Translations under genes and position numbers: made by a program | DNA from: Granulibacter bethesdensis CGDNIH1 | Lineage (GTDB): Bacteria; Pseudomonadota; Alphaproteobacteria; Acetobacterales; Acetobacteraceae | Length of the DNA stretch: 64,000 nucleotides | Assembly: GCF_000014285.2 (NCBI RefSeq) | Contig: NC_008343.2 | Location: 832,501 to 896,500, forward strand | Reading direction: 5' to 3' | Notes under the pieces: model-generated | Database searches by the model: none | The model's input: the letters and a program-made list of their open reading frames with translations, nothing else | What the model was told of the DNA's origin: nothing | In this document: positions 31,510 through 40,460 of the stretch, piece by piece | Layout of the letters: each line of letters begins with the position of its first letter | Numbering within the stretch: the first letter of the stretch is position 1

Positions 31510-34500
31510 TCAGGAATGTCCTTCATCGGTAGCCGGAGAGGAGGGGGATGCACCGAAAACCAGATGGTACAGCCCCGCCACTGGAATGCCGATCCAGCCC
31601 GGCCGGTTGGCGGCTTCGTAGCGTATTTCGTAGGCAGCTTTTTCAATCAGGAACAGCGTCAGCAGTGGCTCGATCCCTTCCGGCTGAACCCAGGGCGTAT
31701 CTGCTGAACGCAAAACCTCCAGATAGGCATCAAGGAAACTGCGTGTGGCACTCTGCCGGAACTGTTGCAACAAATGATCCCGTCGTTCCGTCATCTGTGC
31801 AGCGCCGGCAATGGTCAGCGACATGCCGCCGGAGGAGGCCGCATAGTCAAAACTGCGCAGCAAACCCGCAACGTCTCGCAAACCATTGCCTTTGGCGCGT
31901 CGCTGCTCCAGCGGACGGGCAGGCTCGCCCTCGAAATCGATCAGGTAGGCGTCATCCTGCACGACCAGCACTTGTCCAAGATGGAAATCCCCGTGAATCC
32001 GGGTCTTTATTGCGCCTGCTCCCTTTGTGGCGAGTGTATCGAGGCGTTCTACTATTTCCGCCTCCTGAGCTAGCAGAGCTCTGACCTGATCGGCAGTTTC
32101 GTTGGAAGCAAACTCCGTCATGCCATGTAGCAGGCGGAAGGCGTCGCGCACCTGTTCCCGCGCACTGTCGGCCCAGCCCTGCAAGTCATGGACATCGACG
32201 GCAACAGGGCTGAAATCAGGATTGTCATCGGGCCATGTCAGGATCGCATGCATTTCCGCAAGACGACGGCCGATAGCGGAGGCCAGCACATTATAACCGC
32301 CGAACAGGTCACTTTCCGTTGTGCCACTGCGACCGGTGACGGCATATTCCTCCACCGCCCGGCTGAGGAAATCCAGCGTCCATTGCCACGCATCGCCCTG
32401 ATTGCGTACGAAGCCCTGTGCCAGCGCCAGCGTATGCGGTGTGCCATCGGGGCCGATCCGCACCATCTCGCCATAAAGCGGTGCTGTATTCGCAAAGCCG
32501 CGTTCAGTCAGCACCCGCGTCATCTCGCCCTCGGGATGGATACCGCTGCTGACACGACGGATCAGCTTGAAGACGATCGTTTCTCCCAAAATCAGCGAAG
32601 AATTGGACTGTTCGGCTGAAAGACGGCGAATTTCCGGATCCGGCGGCAAAGTAAGCTCCGCCAGAAGGGGGGTCGGACGAAATTCTATTGTGCCATCATC
32701 CACGCTCAATGAGCTGTGATTATTGGCAGCACGGCGCAGGCTTGTCATCAGTGCGCCCGTCAGGCTGTCCACCGCGAAGGCATCGGTAAGATAGCCCACC
32801 CTTCGTCCACGTCGTACACGGGCCAGGGCAAGCTGTGCGACCAGCGGGCTGCTGATATCATCCTCCCACACAATACCGAGTGGAAGCGTATAACGTTCGG
32901 TAAATGAGCCGAGCTGAACTTCGACCTCACCCAGCAGCACCGGATCACCCTCATGGCCGCCGAGGCGCGCCATGTAGGCAAAGCGTGCGGCTTTGACCCT
33001 TTCGCCTTTCGCGCCGAACCAGCGCCGTTTGGGCAGATAGGCGGGGAGGCTTTCAGTTTCCAGAATTTTGCGGTTCTGTGCTTCCAGAACCTCGCTGATG
33101 TCGGAACGGATCACCACCGTTGCATAATCCGGCAGGGATTCGGATGGGGGCGTGTACCAATGTGGCAGATGCTCGCTCTGGGCCAGCACGAACCAGAAGA
33201 AACCATAAGGGGGTAGCGTCAACAGATACGGCAATTGCCCAACGGGGGGAAAAGCAGAGCCACCGACCATGTCCACCGGGACGCGTCCACTGAAGGCGCT
33301 GATGTCCAGCTCGACTGCCTGCGCCGAGCGGGACAGATTGCAGATACAGAGAATGGTCTGCTCATTGCCGCTATCCTCATGTTCACGCAGATAGGCCAGA
33401 ACTTTACGGTTCTCCGGATACAGGAAACGCAGCGTGCCGCGCCCGAAAGCCGTGAACTGCCTGCGTACCGCCAACATGCGGCGCATCCAGTTCAGCAGGG
33501 AATGCTGGTCCGCTGCCTGTGCTTCCACATTGACGGCCTGAAATCCATAGACTGGGTCCATGATCGTCGGCAGAACCAGTGCTGCCGGATTAGCACGGGA
33601 AAAACCGCCATTGCGGTCGCTGGACCATTGCATCGGCGTGCGCACCCCATCACGGTCGCCGAGATGGATATTGTCGCCCATACCGATTTCATCGCCGTAA
33701 TAAATAACCGGCGTTCCCGGCATGGAGAGCAGCAACCCGTTCATCAATTCGATACGGCGGCGGTCATGTTCCAGCAGCGGTGCCAGACGGCGGCGAATGC
33801 CCAGATTGATGCGTGCCCTTCGATCAGCAGCGTATGTGCTCCATAGATAGTCTCGTTCGCTATCCGTGACCATTTCCAGCGTCAACTCGTCATGGTTGCG
33901 CAGAAACACCGCCCACTGACAGAGAGCTGGAATTTCAGGTGTCTGCCGCATGATGTCGGTGACCGGGAAGCGGTCCTCCCGTGCAATGGCCATATACATG
34001 CGGGGCATCAGCGGAAAATGAAACGACATATGGCATTCATCGCCCTCGCCGAAATATTGCTGCGCGTCTTCCGGCCATTGATTGGCTTCTGCCAGCAGCA
34101 TTCTGCCCGGCGCATGCGCATCGAGTTCTGCGCGAATGCGTTTCAGAATATCGTGCGTTTCAGGAAGGTTTTCATTATTGGTGCCCTCGCGCTCCACCAG
34201 ATAAGGCACGGCATCAAGGCGCAATCCATCAACACCAATATCCAGCCAGAACCGCATCACCGACAGAACTTCCTGCAAGACGCGGGGATTGTCGAAATTC
34301 AGATCAGGCTGATGGGAGTAGAAGCGGTGCCAGAAATAGGCTTTGGCCGTTTCATCCCATGTCCAGTTGGATTTCTCTGTGTCGAGAAAGATAATTCTGG
34401 TGCCGCTATATTTTTTGTCGTCGTCGGACCAGACATAAAAATTGCGTGCTGCCGATCCGGGCTTACTTTCCCGGGCTTTTTTGAACCATGGGTGTTGGTC

Positions 34501-34845
34501 GGACGTATGATTGACCACCAGCTCCGTAATCACCCTCAGCCCGCGCGCATGGGCTTCGGCTACAAAGCGGCGGAAATCGGCCAGTGATCCGTAATCTTTA
34601 TGGACCCCCCTGTAATCGGCAATATCATATCCGTCATCGCGCCGGGGAGAAGGATAGAAAGGCAGCAGCCATATGGCCGTGACCCCGAGCTCGGCAATAT
34701 AGTCGAGTTTTGAAAGAAGTCCTTTAAAGTCACCAATTCCGTCATTGTCGCCATCGAAGAATGATTTGACGTGCAACTGGTAGATGATTGCATCTTTGTA
34801 CCAGAGCGGATCTTCAATGGGTGACAGTGCGGTGTTTTTGCTCAT
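31510..34845 (-). CDS. treS: trehalose synthase-maltokinase fusion
   Basis: 1111 aa from the ATG at 34845, which has GGAG 5 nt upstream. An upstream in-frame ATG at 35016 would overlap glgE and is rejected. The N-terminal GH13 part (about 1-560) interconverts trehalose and maltose. It shows the TreS start [30 protein letters not shown] (Asp), [11 protein letters not shown] (Glu) and [11 protein letters not shown]. The C-terminal part (about 620-1110) is a maltokinase with [24 protein letters not shown] and [12 protein letters not shown], the kinase-like catalytic and metal loops. One chain therefore turns trehalose into maltose-1-phosphate, the donor for the GlgE encoded upstream. This fusion is known in other bacteria. 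Confidence 0.95.
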
Positions 34846-34924
34846 GTGAACTCCAATCAACTTGGTCTTCAGGCCAGTCAAAGCACAAGGAAAAATTTGG
34901 TCAGACTTCCCGCCGGCAGTGTTG

Positions 34925-37882
34925 TCAGATGGCGGATCTGGCGCGCCAGATGGCATAGGGGCGCGTCCATGGATCAAGCCGGATATGCTGGATCTTTCCG
35001 GTCCAGATGAAATCATCGCCGGAGATGAGATCCTCCATCACAAGTGAACCGTGATCGGGAAGATTCCAAAGCCAGAGAGGTATTTCGATGTCTGTTTCCT
35101 GAGCATTGAAAGGGTCGACAGTCACCGCAATCAGCAGAACATTTTGCCGGTCGGGAGTCGCTTTTTCATAGAACAGGACGGCATCATTCCATGCCGTCAG
35201 AAACCGCACCGTCAAATGGGATTGAAGCGCCGGATTGTCACGCCGCAGACGATTGAGCACGCGAATGTCGTCGACGATATTGCCGGGGCGATCCCAGTCC
35301 CATGCCTTGATCTCGTATTTTTCGGACTCCGCATATTCTTCCTTGCCGGGCAGGGCACGGCCTTCGCAGAGTTCAAATCCACTGTAAACGCCCCACAATC
35401 CCGATAATGTTGCTGCCAGTGCAGCACGGATACGAAAACCAGGGCGTCCGGATGTCTGGAGAAAAGTGGGGTTGATGTCCGGCGTATTGACGAAGAAATT
35501 GGGCCTAAAAAATTCCCGCGTTGATGTGCCGATCAGCTCCTGCAAATACTCCGCCAGCTCCGCCTTGCTATTGCGCCAGGTAAAGTAAGTGTAGGACTGG
35601 GAAAAACCGATTTTCGCCAGACGATACATAATTTTGGGCCGGGTAAATGCCTCGGCCAGAAACAGCGTGTCGGGGTGGGTTTTACGTATTTCCGCAATCA
35701 ACCATTGCCAGAAGGGAAACGGTTTCGTGTGTGGATTATCCACGCGGAAGATCCTGACACCCTCCGTTACCCACATCATGACTACATGATAGAGGGCAAC
35801 CCATAAATCAGGTATCGCCTTGTCGCTGTAAAAATCGACATTGACGATGTCCTGATATTTTTTGGGCGGATTTTCAGCATATTTGATCGTGCCATCCGGG
35901 CGCCATGCGAACCAGCCTGGATGCTGTTTCAGCCATGGGTGGTCGGGGGAACACTGCACCGCGAAATCCAATGCCAATTCCAGCCCGTGTCTTGCGGCCT
36001 CATCGCGCAGATGCCGGAAATCCTCCAGTGTTCCCAGTTCAGGATGAAGGGCGTCATGGCCGCCCACCTCCGATCCGATGGCATAGGGGCTGCCGGGATC
36101 GGTATCCGAAGGTGTCAGGGTATTATTGCGCCCTTTGCGGTTTTGCCGACCAATGGGATGGATCGGAGGGAAATACAGCACATCAAAGCCCATATCGCGG
36201 ATACGGGGCAGATGTTTTTCTACATCCCGGAAGGTGCCATGGCGCTCCGGATCATCGCTCATGGAGCGTGGGAATATTTCGTACCAGCTTGCAAAACGTG
36301 CCGCCTGCCGCTCTGCTTCGACAGGATAAAAGGCTGAGCGTGTCCGGAATGGACGAGGATCAAGGGAAGCCAGATGCTCTGCCGTGCCGGGTGCCAGCAG
36401 AGCAGCCCGTGTGGCTTGATCATCGGCATAGGTAAGGGCTTTCAGGCCATCCGGGACATCAGCGTGTCCCTCGATCAGGCGCTCGACCAGTAATCTTCCT
36501 TCCTGAAGCTCCAGTGTGATGTCGTTTCCGGCTTCGTATTTTTTGCGCAGTTCCTCGCGATAGGTGCCGAATTCATCTCGCCATGCCTCGATACAGAAGA
36601 CATGGTCTCCCAGCCTGGTCAGGGGGAAGGAACCCTGCCACCGATCATTGCCCAGCGGCTGCATCCGGCTTTCATGCCAGCCGGTTTCATCCTTTGCGCG
36701 CCATAATACGCTGACTGCCTGAACGTCATGGCCTTCGCAGAGAATATCCGCTTCCACTGTGACGGTTTCACCGACGGTGCGTCGGGCGGGAAAGTCTCCG
36801 TCATTCACAGCGGGGCTGACATTTTCAATGGCAATCCGTGCCCAATGGCTGGCATTCAATGCTGAGTCGATGACGGAAAGCGACGCCCTCTCGACAATGG
36901 GAGGAGCGGGCGAAACCTCGATGTCCACCGTGCCGAGCGGGCTGATGGTGATCGGAACAGGATTGCGCAGGGAAAGCGCTGTGCGGGACGCGGCCAGCAG
37001 ATCAGCGGGAGGGGTGACACTCGATGTCGTGCTGGTATTTACCAGCAGGAGACGTCCCGACCCATCAGTTCCGCTGCGCAGGCACGCGATCAATTCTGCA
37101 CCGGGCGCACTGATCAGCACGGCGCTACGACTGAACCTGGCCAGAAAATGCGCCCGATCATTGGCCTGACGGAGGGCGATATTGCGGGCGGAAGCCTGAT
37201 CATCCGCCTGCCCCCATGAAGCCGTCACCGACAGACCGGTGCCCAGGATGGCCGCCAGTTCAGCCTGAAAGATAAAGCGGGTATCATCGTCATGCTCCGG
37301 CAGCGGATGAATCACCGCGGCAATCCGTTGCAGGGCAGCCAGTTCCCGCCAGAACCATATCCCGATCCCATCCCACCAAGGATAGGATGAAAGAACATGG
37401 GTCAGGCCTGTCTGCTCGAAATCCTGAAGACGATGAATAGGTGTTCCGGCCATATCCCCGATCAGCAGCCTGCCTTCCCGAGATGCCAAGTCGGTGAAAT
37501 GACGGATTGCTGCCGATGAGGCGTCCTGCAATCCGCCAATCAGGAGGCCGTCCAGCGTGTCCAGAATGGGAGAAAGAGATGGCAGAGCATCCAGATCACC
37601 AGTGTCGATACCCAAAATGACGCCAATGTCTGCCGCACGCGCCTGTCGTATCAGGCTACTGAGAAGGGGAACACTGATCCCGCCCGCATCTGCCGCAAAG
37701 TGGGCCGTTACCACGACATGGGTAAATCCGTCCTGCCTGAATTGGACCATCCGGTGCAGGGTGCTCTGCCAGTCCTCCTCCCGCTCCAGCGCTGGGAGGG
37801 CCGGGAGGCGAGCCAGGGTGACGGCTTTTGCCCCTGTCATATGTTGACTGACTGGCTTGGCGATCTGATCCAGAACTTGCAT
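34925..37882 (-). CDS. glgE: maltosyltransferase GlgE with long N-terminal extension
   Basis: 985 aa. The C-terminal 655 residues match the whole of a normal GlgE (about 660 aa), the maltose-1-phosphate-dependent enzyme that lengthens alpha-1,4-glucan. They include the N domain starting near IAIENVSPAVNDGDFPARRT and a barrel with FRVDNPHTKPFPFW (nucleophile Asp), LFLAEAFTRPK (Glu), YFTWRNSKAELAEYL and NTPDINPTFLQ. The first 325 residues are extra. They contain LIRQARAADIGVILGIDTGD and HVLSSYPWWDGIGIWFWREL, which look like a barrel of the alpha-amylase type without recognisable catalytic residues. It is the first gene of the trehalose/glucan array. The ATG at 37882 has only a distant GGAG upstream. 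Confidence 0.92.
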   Translation of the reverse strand: MQVLDQIAKPVSQHMTGAKAVTLARLPALPALEREEDWQSTLHRMVQFRQDGFTHVVVTAHFAADAGGISVPLLSSLIRQARAADIGVILGIDTGDLDALPSLSPILDTLDGLLIGGLQDASSAAIRHFTDLASREGRLLIGDMAGTPIHRLQDFEQTGLTHVLSSYPWWDGIGIWFWRELAALQRIAAVIHPLPEHDDDTRFIFQAELAAILGTGLSVTASWGQADDQASARNIALRQANDRAHFLARFSRSAVLISAPGAELIACLRSGTDGSGRLLLVNTSTTSSVTPPADLLAASRTALSLRNPVPITISPLGTVDIEVSPAPPIVERASLSVIDSALNASHWARIAIENVSPAVNDGDFPARRTVGETVTVEADILCEGHDVQAVSVLWRAKDETGWHESRMQPLGNDRWQGSFPLTRLGDHVFCIEAWRDEFGTYREELRKKYEAGNDITLELQEGRLLVERLIEGHADVPDGLKALTYADDQATRAALLAPGTAEHLASLDPRPFRTRSAFYPVEAERQAARFASWYEIFPRSMSDDPERHGTFRDVEKHLPRIRDMGFDVLYFPPIHPIGRQNRKGRNNTLTPSDTDPGSPYAIGSEVGGHDALHPELGTLEDFRHLRDEAARHGLELALDFAVQCSPDHPWLKQHPGWFAWRPDGTIKYAENPPKKYQDIVNVDFYSDKAIPDLWVALYHVVMMWVTEGVRIFRVDNPHTKPFPFWQWLIAEIRKTHPDTLFLAEAFTRPKIMYRLAKIGFSQSYTYFTWRNSKAELAEYLQELIGTSTREFFRPNFFVNTPDINPTFLQTSGRPGFRIRAALAATLSGLWGVYSGFELCEGRALPGKEEYAESEKYEIKAWDWDRPGNIVDDIRVLNRLRRDNPALQSHLTVRFLTAWNDAVLFYEKATPDRQNVLLIAVTVDPFNAQETDIEIPLWLWNLPDHGSLVMEDLISGDDFIWTGKIQHIRLDPWTRPYAIWRARSAI

Positions 37883-37940
37883 GGATACGGTGTCTGCTCC
37901 GAAAAGAGGGACGTCGATCCTGTCGACACTTCTCCCCAGA

Positions 37941-37966
37941 AAGCGCCTCGCAGCGGAATGGGTTCC
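37941..37966 (-). promoter_or_regulatory. candidate EcfG-type (general stress) promoter of the glgE array
   Basis: Reading the minus strand, GGAAC (37966-37962) is followed after 16 nt by CGCT (37945-37942). The alphaproteobacterial general-stress sigma factor EcfG recognises GGAAC-N16/17-CGTT, so the -35 is perfect and the -10 has three of four bases. Transcription would begin about 50 nt before the glgE ATG. PhyR, the activator of that response, is encoded immediately upstream on the same strand. Confidence 0.55.
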
Positions 37967-38024
37967 TCACCGGAAGCTCAAGTAGGGGGGAAGGCACCGT
38001 GCTTATTGACCCGCAGGCATGCCT

Positions 38025-38777
38025 TCACCCCAATGATACACCACCTGTCACTGCCTGATAGGTCGTAATGGCGAGTGTCATCGGTTCGAAAGGTTTGGTG
38101 ATGACAAAAGCCGGTTCCGTATGCTCCCCGGTCAACAGACGCTCCGGATAGGCCGTCACGAAAATCACCGGTGCCTGATGGTGCGCCAGAATACGGGAGA
38201 CAGCCTGCATGCCATCTCCACCCTTGCCAAGGTTGATATCGGCCAGAATCAGGCCGGGACGGTGTTTCAGGGCCATCTCCACGGCTTCCTGCTCCGAGGC
38301 TGCCAGCCCGACGACATGATGGCCGCAGCTTTGCACCAGCTCTTCAATATCCATCGCGATAATCGGCTCATCCTCGATAATCAAAACATTGGCCGAAGCG
38401 GCATTACGCAGATTGCTGCGCGCATCCGCCAACAGGGAGGCCGCCTGATCCTTGCTCAGGCCCATAATCGGTCCGATCGCCTCCACCGGAACTTCCTCCA
38501 GATGGGAAAGAAGAAGACTCTGCCGCTGCTGGATCGAAAGCGGCCCATGATCTGATGGGGCTTCGGCAGAAAACTGCTGTGTGACCCAATGATACAGCCC
38601 GAAACGGGCATTATCCTGTGGATAACGCGACTCTGCAGCGGTCAATGCCTGCCGCAGGCTGGAGGCAACAAGGGCATCGCCTTTTTCCTGATTTCCGGCC
38701 AGCGCTCTGGCGTAACGGCGTGCATAGGGCAGGGCTTGAAGCAATTCATCGCGGGACAGGCTCTGCATCCGTATCAT
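38025..38777 (-). CDS. phyR: general stress response regulator PhyR
   Basis: A 250-aa protein with the diagnostic PhyR order of sigma-factor-like domain then receiver. Residues about 5-125 resemble sigma regions 2 and 4 (LPYARRYARALAGNQEKGDALV; LEEVPVEAIGPIMGLSKDQAASLL). The receiver has Glu135/Asp136, phospho-acceptor Asp180 in LADINLGKGGDG and Lys228 in ITKPFEP. When phosphorylated, PhyR binds the anti-sigma factor NepR and frees EcfG. It is divergent from the ecfG gene with only 49 bp between them. A second ATG at 38768 would drop three residues. Confidence 0.96.
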   Translation of the reverse strand: MIRMQSLSRDELLQALPYARRYARALAGNQEKGDALVASSLRQALTAAESRYPQDNARFGLYHWVTQQFSAEAPSDHGPLSIQQRQSLLLSHLEEVPVEAIGPIMGLSKDQAASLLADARSNLRNAASANVLIIEDEPIIAMDIEELVQSCGHHVVGLAASEQEAVEMALKHRPGLILADINLGKGGDGMQAVSRILAHHQAPVIFVTAYPERLLTGEHTEPAFVITKPFEPMTLAITTYQAVTGGVSLG

Positions 38778-38826
38778 TCCTTGGCTCTGCGCTTGCGCAT
38801 GCGCGCGCCGCTGTTACTGTGCCCCC

Positions 38827-39465
38827 ATGACACGACAACCGCGTCACGCGGGTTCTCCTTTATCATCCGCTTCTCATTCGCGTGCCGTGAAACCTGCTCC
38901 GGGACCGGGGGAGGAGAATCAGGCGTCGCTGTCGGATGCTGACCAACAGCATGGCGCGGCTGAACTCCGCGTGCAAATAGCAACTTTGTTGCCGGAGTTG
39001 CGTGGCTATGCGCGGTTTCTGGCCAGGGACCGTCATGCCGCGGATGATCTGGTGCAGGATGCCGTTCTGCGGGCGCTGGGTGCGCTTGATCAGTTTCAGC
39101 CTGATACCAGCCTGAGAGCATGGATTTTCACTATTCTGCGGAATGTTTTTTATGAGCAGGCCCGCCACCTCAGGACAGAGCGCAGGGTGCTGGAAGATGT
39201 CGGGCAGGCCGGAGAGAGCATGGGCGTTGCCTTCCATATAACGGAACAGGATCAGCGTCAGGATCTGAAAGATATCGAAAAGCTGATCTGGTCGTTATCA
39301 CCACTGCTGCGGGAAGCATTGATGCTGATCGGGGCCCATGGAATGGAGTATGAGGAGGCTGCCAGAATCTGTGGAGTTTCGGCCGGGGCCATGAAGGTCC
39401 GCGTCTCTCGTGCCCGGCGGATTTTGAGCCAGGCGGCAGAATATGGGGTCAGTGAGAATGATTAA
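38827..39465 (+). CDS. ecfG: EcfG-family ECF sigma factor (general stress)
   Basis: A 212-aa sigma factor with a disordered N-terminus of about 45 residues. Region 2 (about 48-115) contains ARFLARDRHAADDLVQDAVL and SLRAWIFTILRNVF. Region 4 (about 150-205) contains LSPLLREALMLIGAHGMEYE and VSAGAMKVRVSRARRIL. The form of region 2 and the position beside phyR identify the EcfG group that transcribes the general stress regulon. In many alphaproteobacteria nepR sits between phyR and ecfG. Here that space is only 49 bp and nepR is 0.8 kb downstream. Confidence 0.93.
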   Translation: MTRQPRHAGSPLSSASHSRAVKPAPGPGEENQASLSDADQQHGAAELRVQIATLLPELRGYARFLARDRHAADDLVQDAVLRALGALDQFQPDTSLRAWIFTILRNVFYEQARHLRTERRVLEDVGQAGESMGVAFHITEQDQRQDLKDIEKLIWSLSPLLREALMLIGAHGMEYEEAARICGVSAGAMKVRVSRARRILSQAAEYGVSEND

Positions 39466-39583
39466 GTTATTGAAAAATATACTTTAAAAATAAAAAGAGG
39501 CGGTCGGGATTTTTTTGGTATCGGCCGATGTAACCTTTTTTCTCCTGCTTCATTGTCCTCATGAAGACAGAAGGAAAAACCCT

Positions 39584-40162
39584 ATGGCGACCGAGAGCTT
39601 CCACGATCAAGTGATAGCTATTCTGCCGAAACTGCGGGTTCAGGCACTGTTTCTGACCAGGAATCGGGCAGTGGCTGAGGATCTGGTGCAGGATGCGGTT
39701 TGCAATGCACTGTCCGCCAGCGAGAGCTTCGTTCCAGGAACCAATTTTGCAGCCTGGATGCATCGAATCTTGCGCAACCGATTTATTTCCAATCTCCGCA
39801 AACGCCGCGATATCACGGATATTGATGACGTGCCGGCATCATTTTTTGCAACAGACGCAGCCCATGAGGACCGTCTGGCGCTGAAGGAACTTGGCAAGGC
39901 AATGGAGCGCCTTCCGGTTGATCAGCGTGAGGCGCTCGTCATGGTCGTCATCCACGGCATGAGCTATGAAGACCTCGCCGAGGCAACCGGTTGCGCTGTG
40001 GGGACTGCTAAAAGCCGCGTTTTCCGGGCGCGCCGTCAGCTGGAGGCCTGGCTGATGGGTGAAGACCGCTCCGAAGCCGCCCGCGACGGGAAAGTATCCC
40101 GTATTGCGACGAAGAAGGCGGCTACTGCACAACATGATTTGCGTGGTTTACAGGCACAATGA
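39584..40162 (+). CDS. second EcfG-like ECF sigma factor
   Basis: 192 aa from the ATG at 39584, which has AAGGA 8 nt upstream. The longer reading from 39515 lacks such support. Region 2 (about 10-75) reads LFLTRNRAVAEDLVQDAVCN and FAAWMHRILRNRFISNLRKR. Region 4 (about 110-165) reads RLPVDQREALVMVVIHGMSYE and GTAKSRVFRARRQLEAWL. It has the same framework as the sigma factor just upstream, so it is a paralogue and may share NepR and target promoters. The C-terminus ends in a basic low-complexity tail. Confidence 0.9.
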   Translation: MATESFHDQVIAILPKLRVQALFLTRNRAVAEDLVQDAVCNALSASESFVPGTNFAAWMHRILRNRFISNLRKRRDITDIDDVPASFFATDAAHEDRLALKELGKAMERLPVDQREALVMVVIHGMSYEDLAEATGCAVGTAKSRVFRARRQLEAWLMGEDRSEAARDGKVSRIATKKAATAQHDLRGLQAQ

Positions 40163-40168
40163 ACGGCC

Positions 40169-40194
40169 GGGCATCAACCAGAAGGTTGATGCCC
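40169..40194 (+). other. strong hairpin between the second sigma gene and nepR
   Basis: GGGCATCAACC (40169-40179) and GGTTGATGCCC (40184-40194) form a perfect 11-bp stem closed by an AGAA loop, starting 6 nt after the sigma stop codon. No T run follows, so it is not a standard terminator. It could set mRNA processing or stability between the sigma and anti-sigma genes. Confidence 0.6.
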
Positions 40195-40289
40195 ATTGGC
40201 TAAGTCCATGCCAGTGCAGTATGCTGATCCCAGCCGATAGGCTGGTCGGTAATCATTGCCAGCCGCATAAACCAAGAAATATCGTGTCG

Positions 40290-40460
40290 ATGAAAAAGCG
40301 GAAGGATGACAGGCCTGCATCAGAATCCGGTTCCGCGAAGACCGATGGGGCCTTTGATCTTTGGCTCCAGCGTAGTCTGCATCAGATTTTTGACGATATC
40401 GCAAAAGAACCAATACCGGAGGAGTTGCTGCGTCTGATCGAGAAGGATCGTGCAAAATAA
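40290..40460 (+). CDS. nepR: NepR anti-sigma factor
   Basis: A 56-aa acidic/basic small protein, MKKRKDDRPAS at the start and a core of LQRSLHQIFDDIAKEPIPEE followed by LLRLIEKDRAK. The helix with an E-P-[IV]-P-x-x-(L/F)-x-x-L pattern is the NepR signature that binds EcfG and, competitively, phosphorylated PhyR. The ATG at 40290 is chosen because the sequence before it in the longer frame is unlike NepR. The ribosome binding site is weak. The position between a sigma factor and the stress kinase supports the call. Confidence 0.85.
   Translation: MKKRKDDRPASESGSAKTDGAFDLWLQRSLHQIFDDIAKEPIPEELLRLIEKDRAK

Noticed and set aside
34846-35016. Upstream start for the treS-maltokinase gene
   Set aside because: It would overlap the 3' end of glgE. 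The ATG at 34845 has a good ribosome binding site and the family N-terminus.
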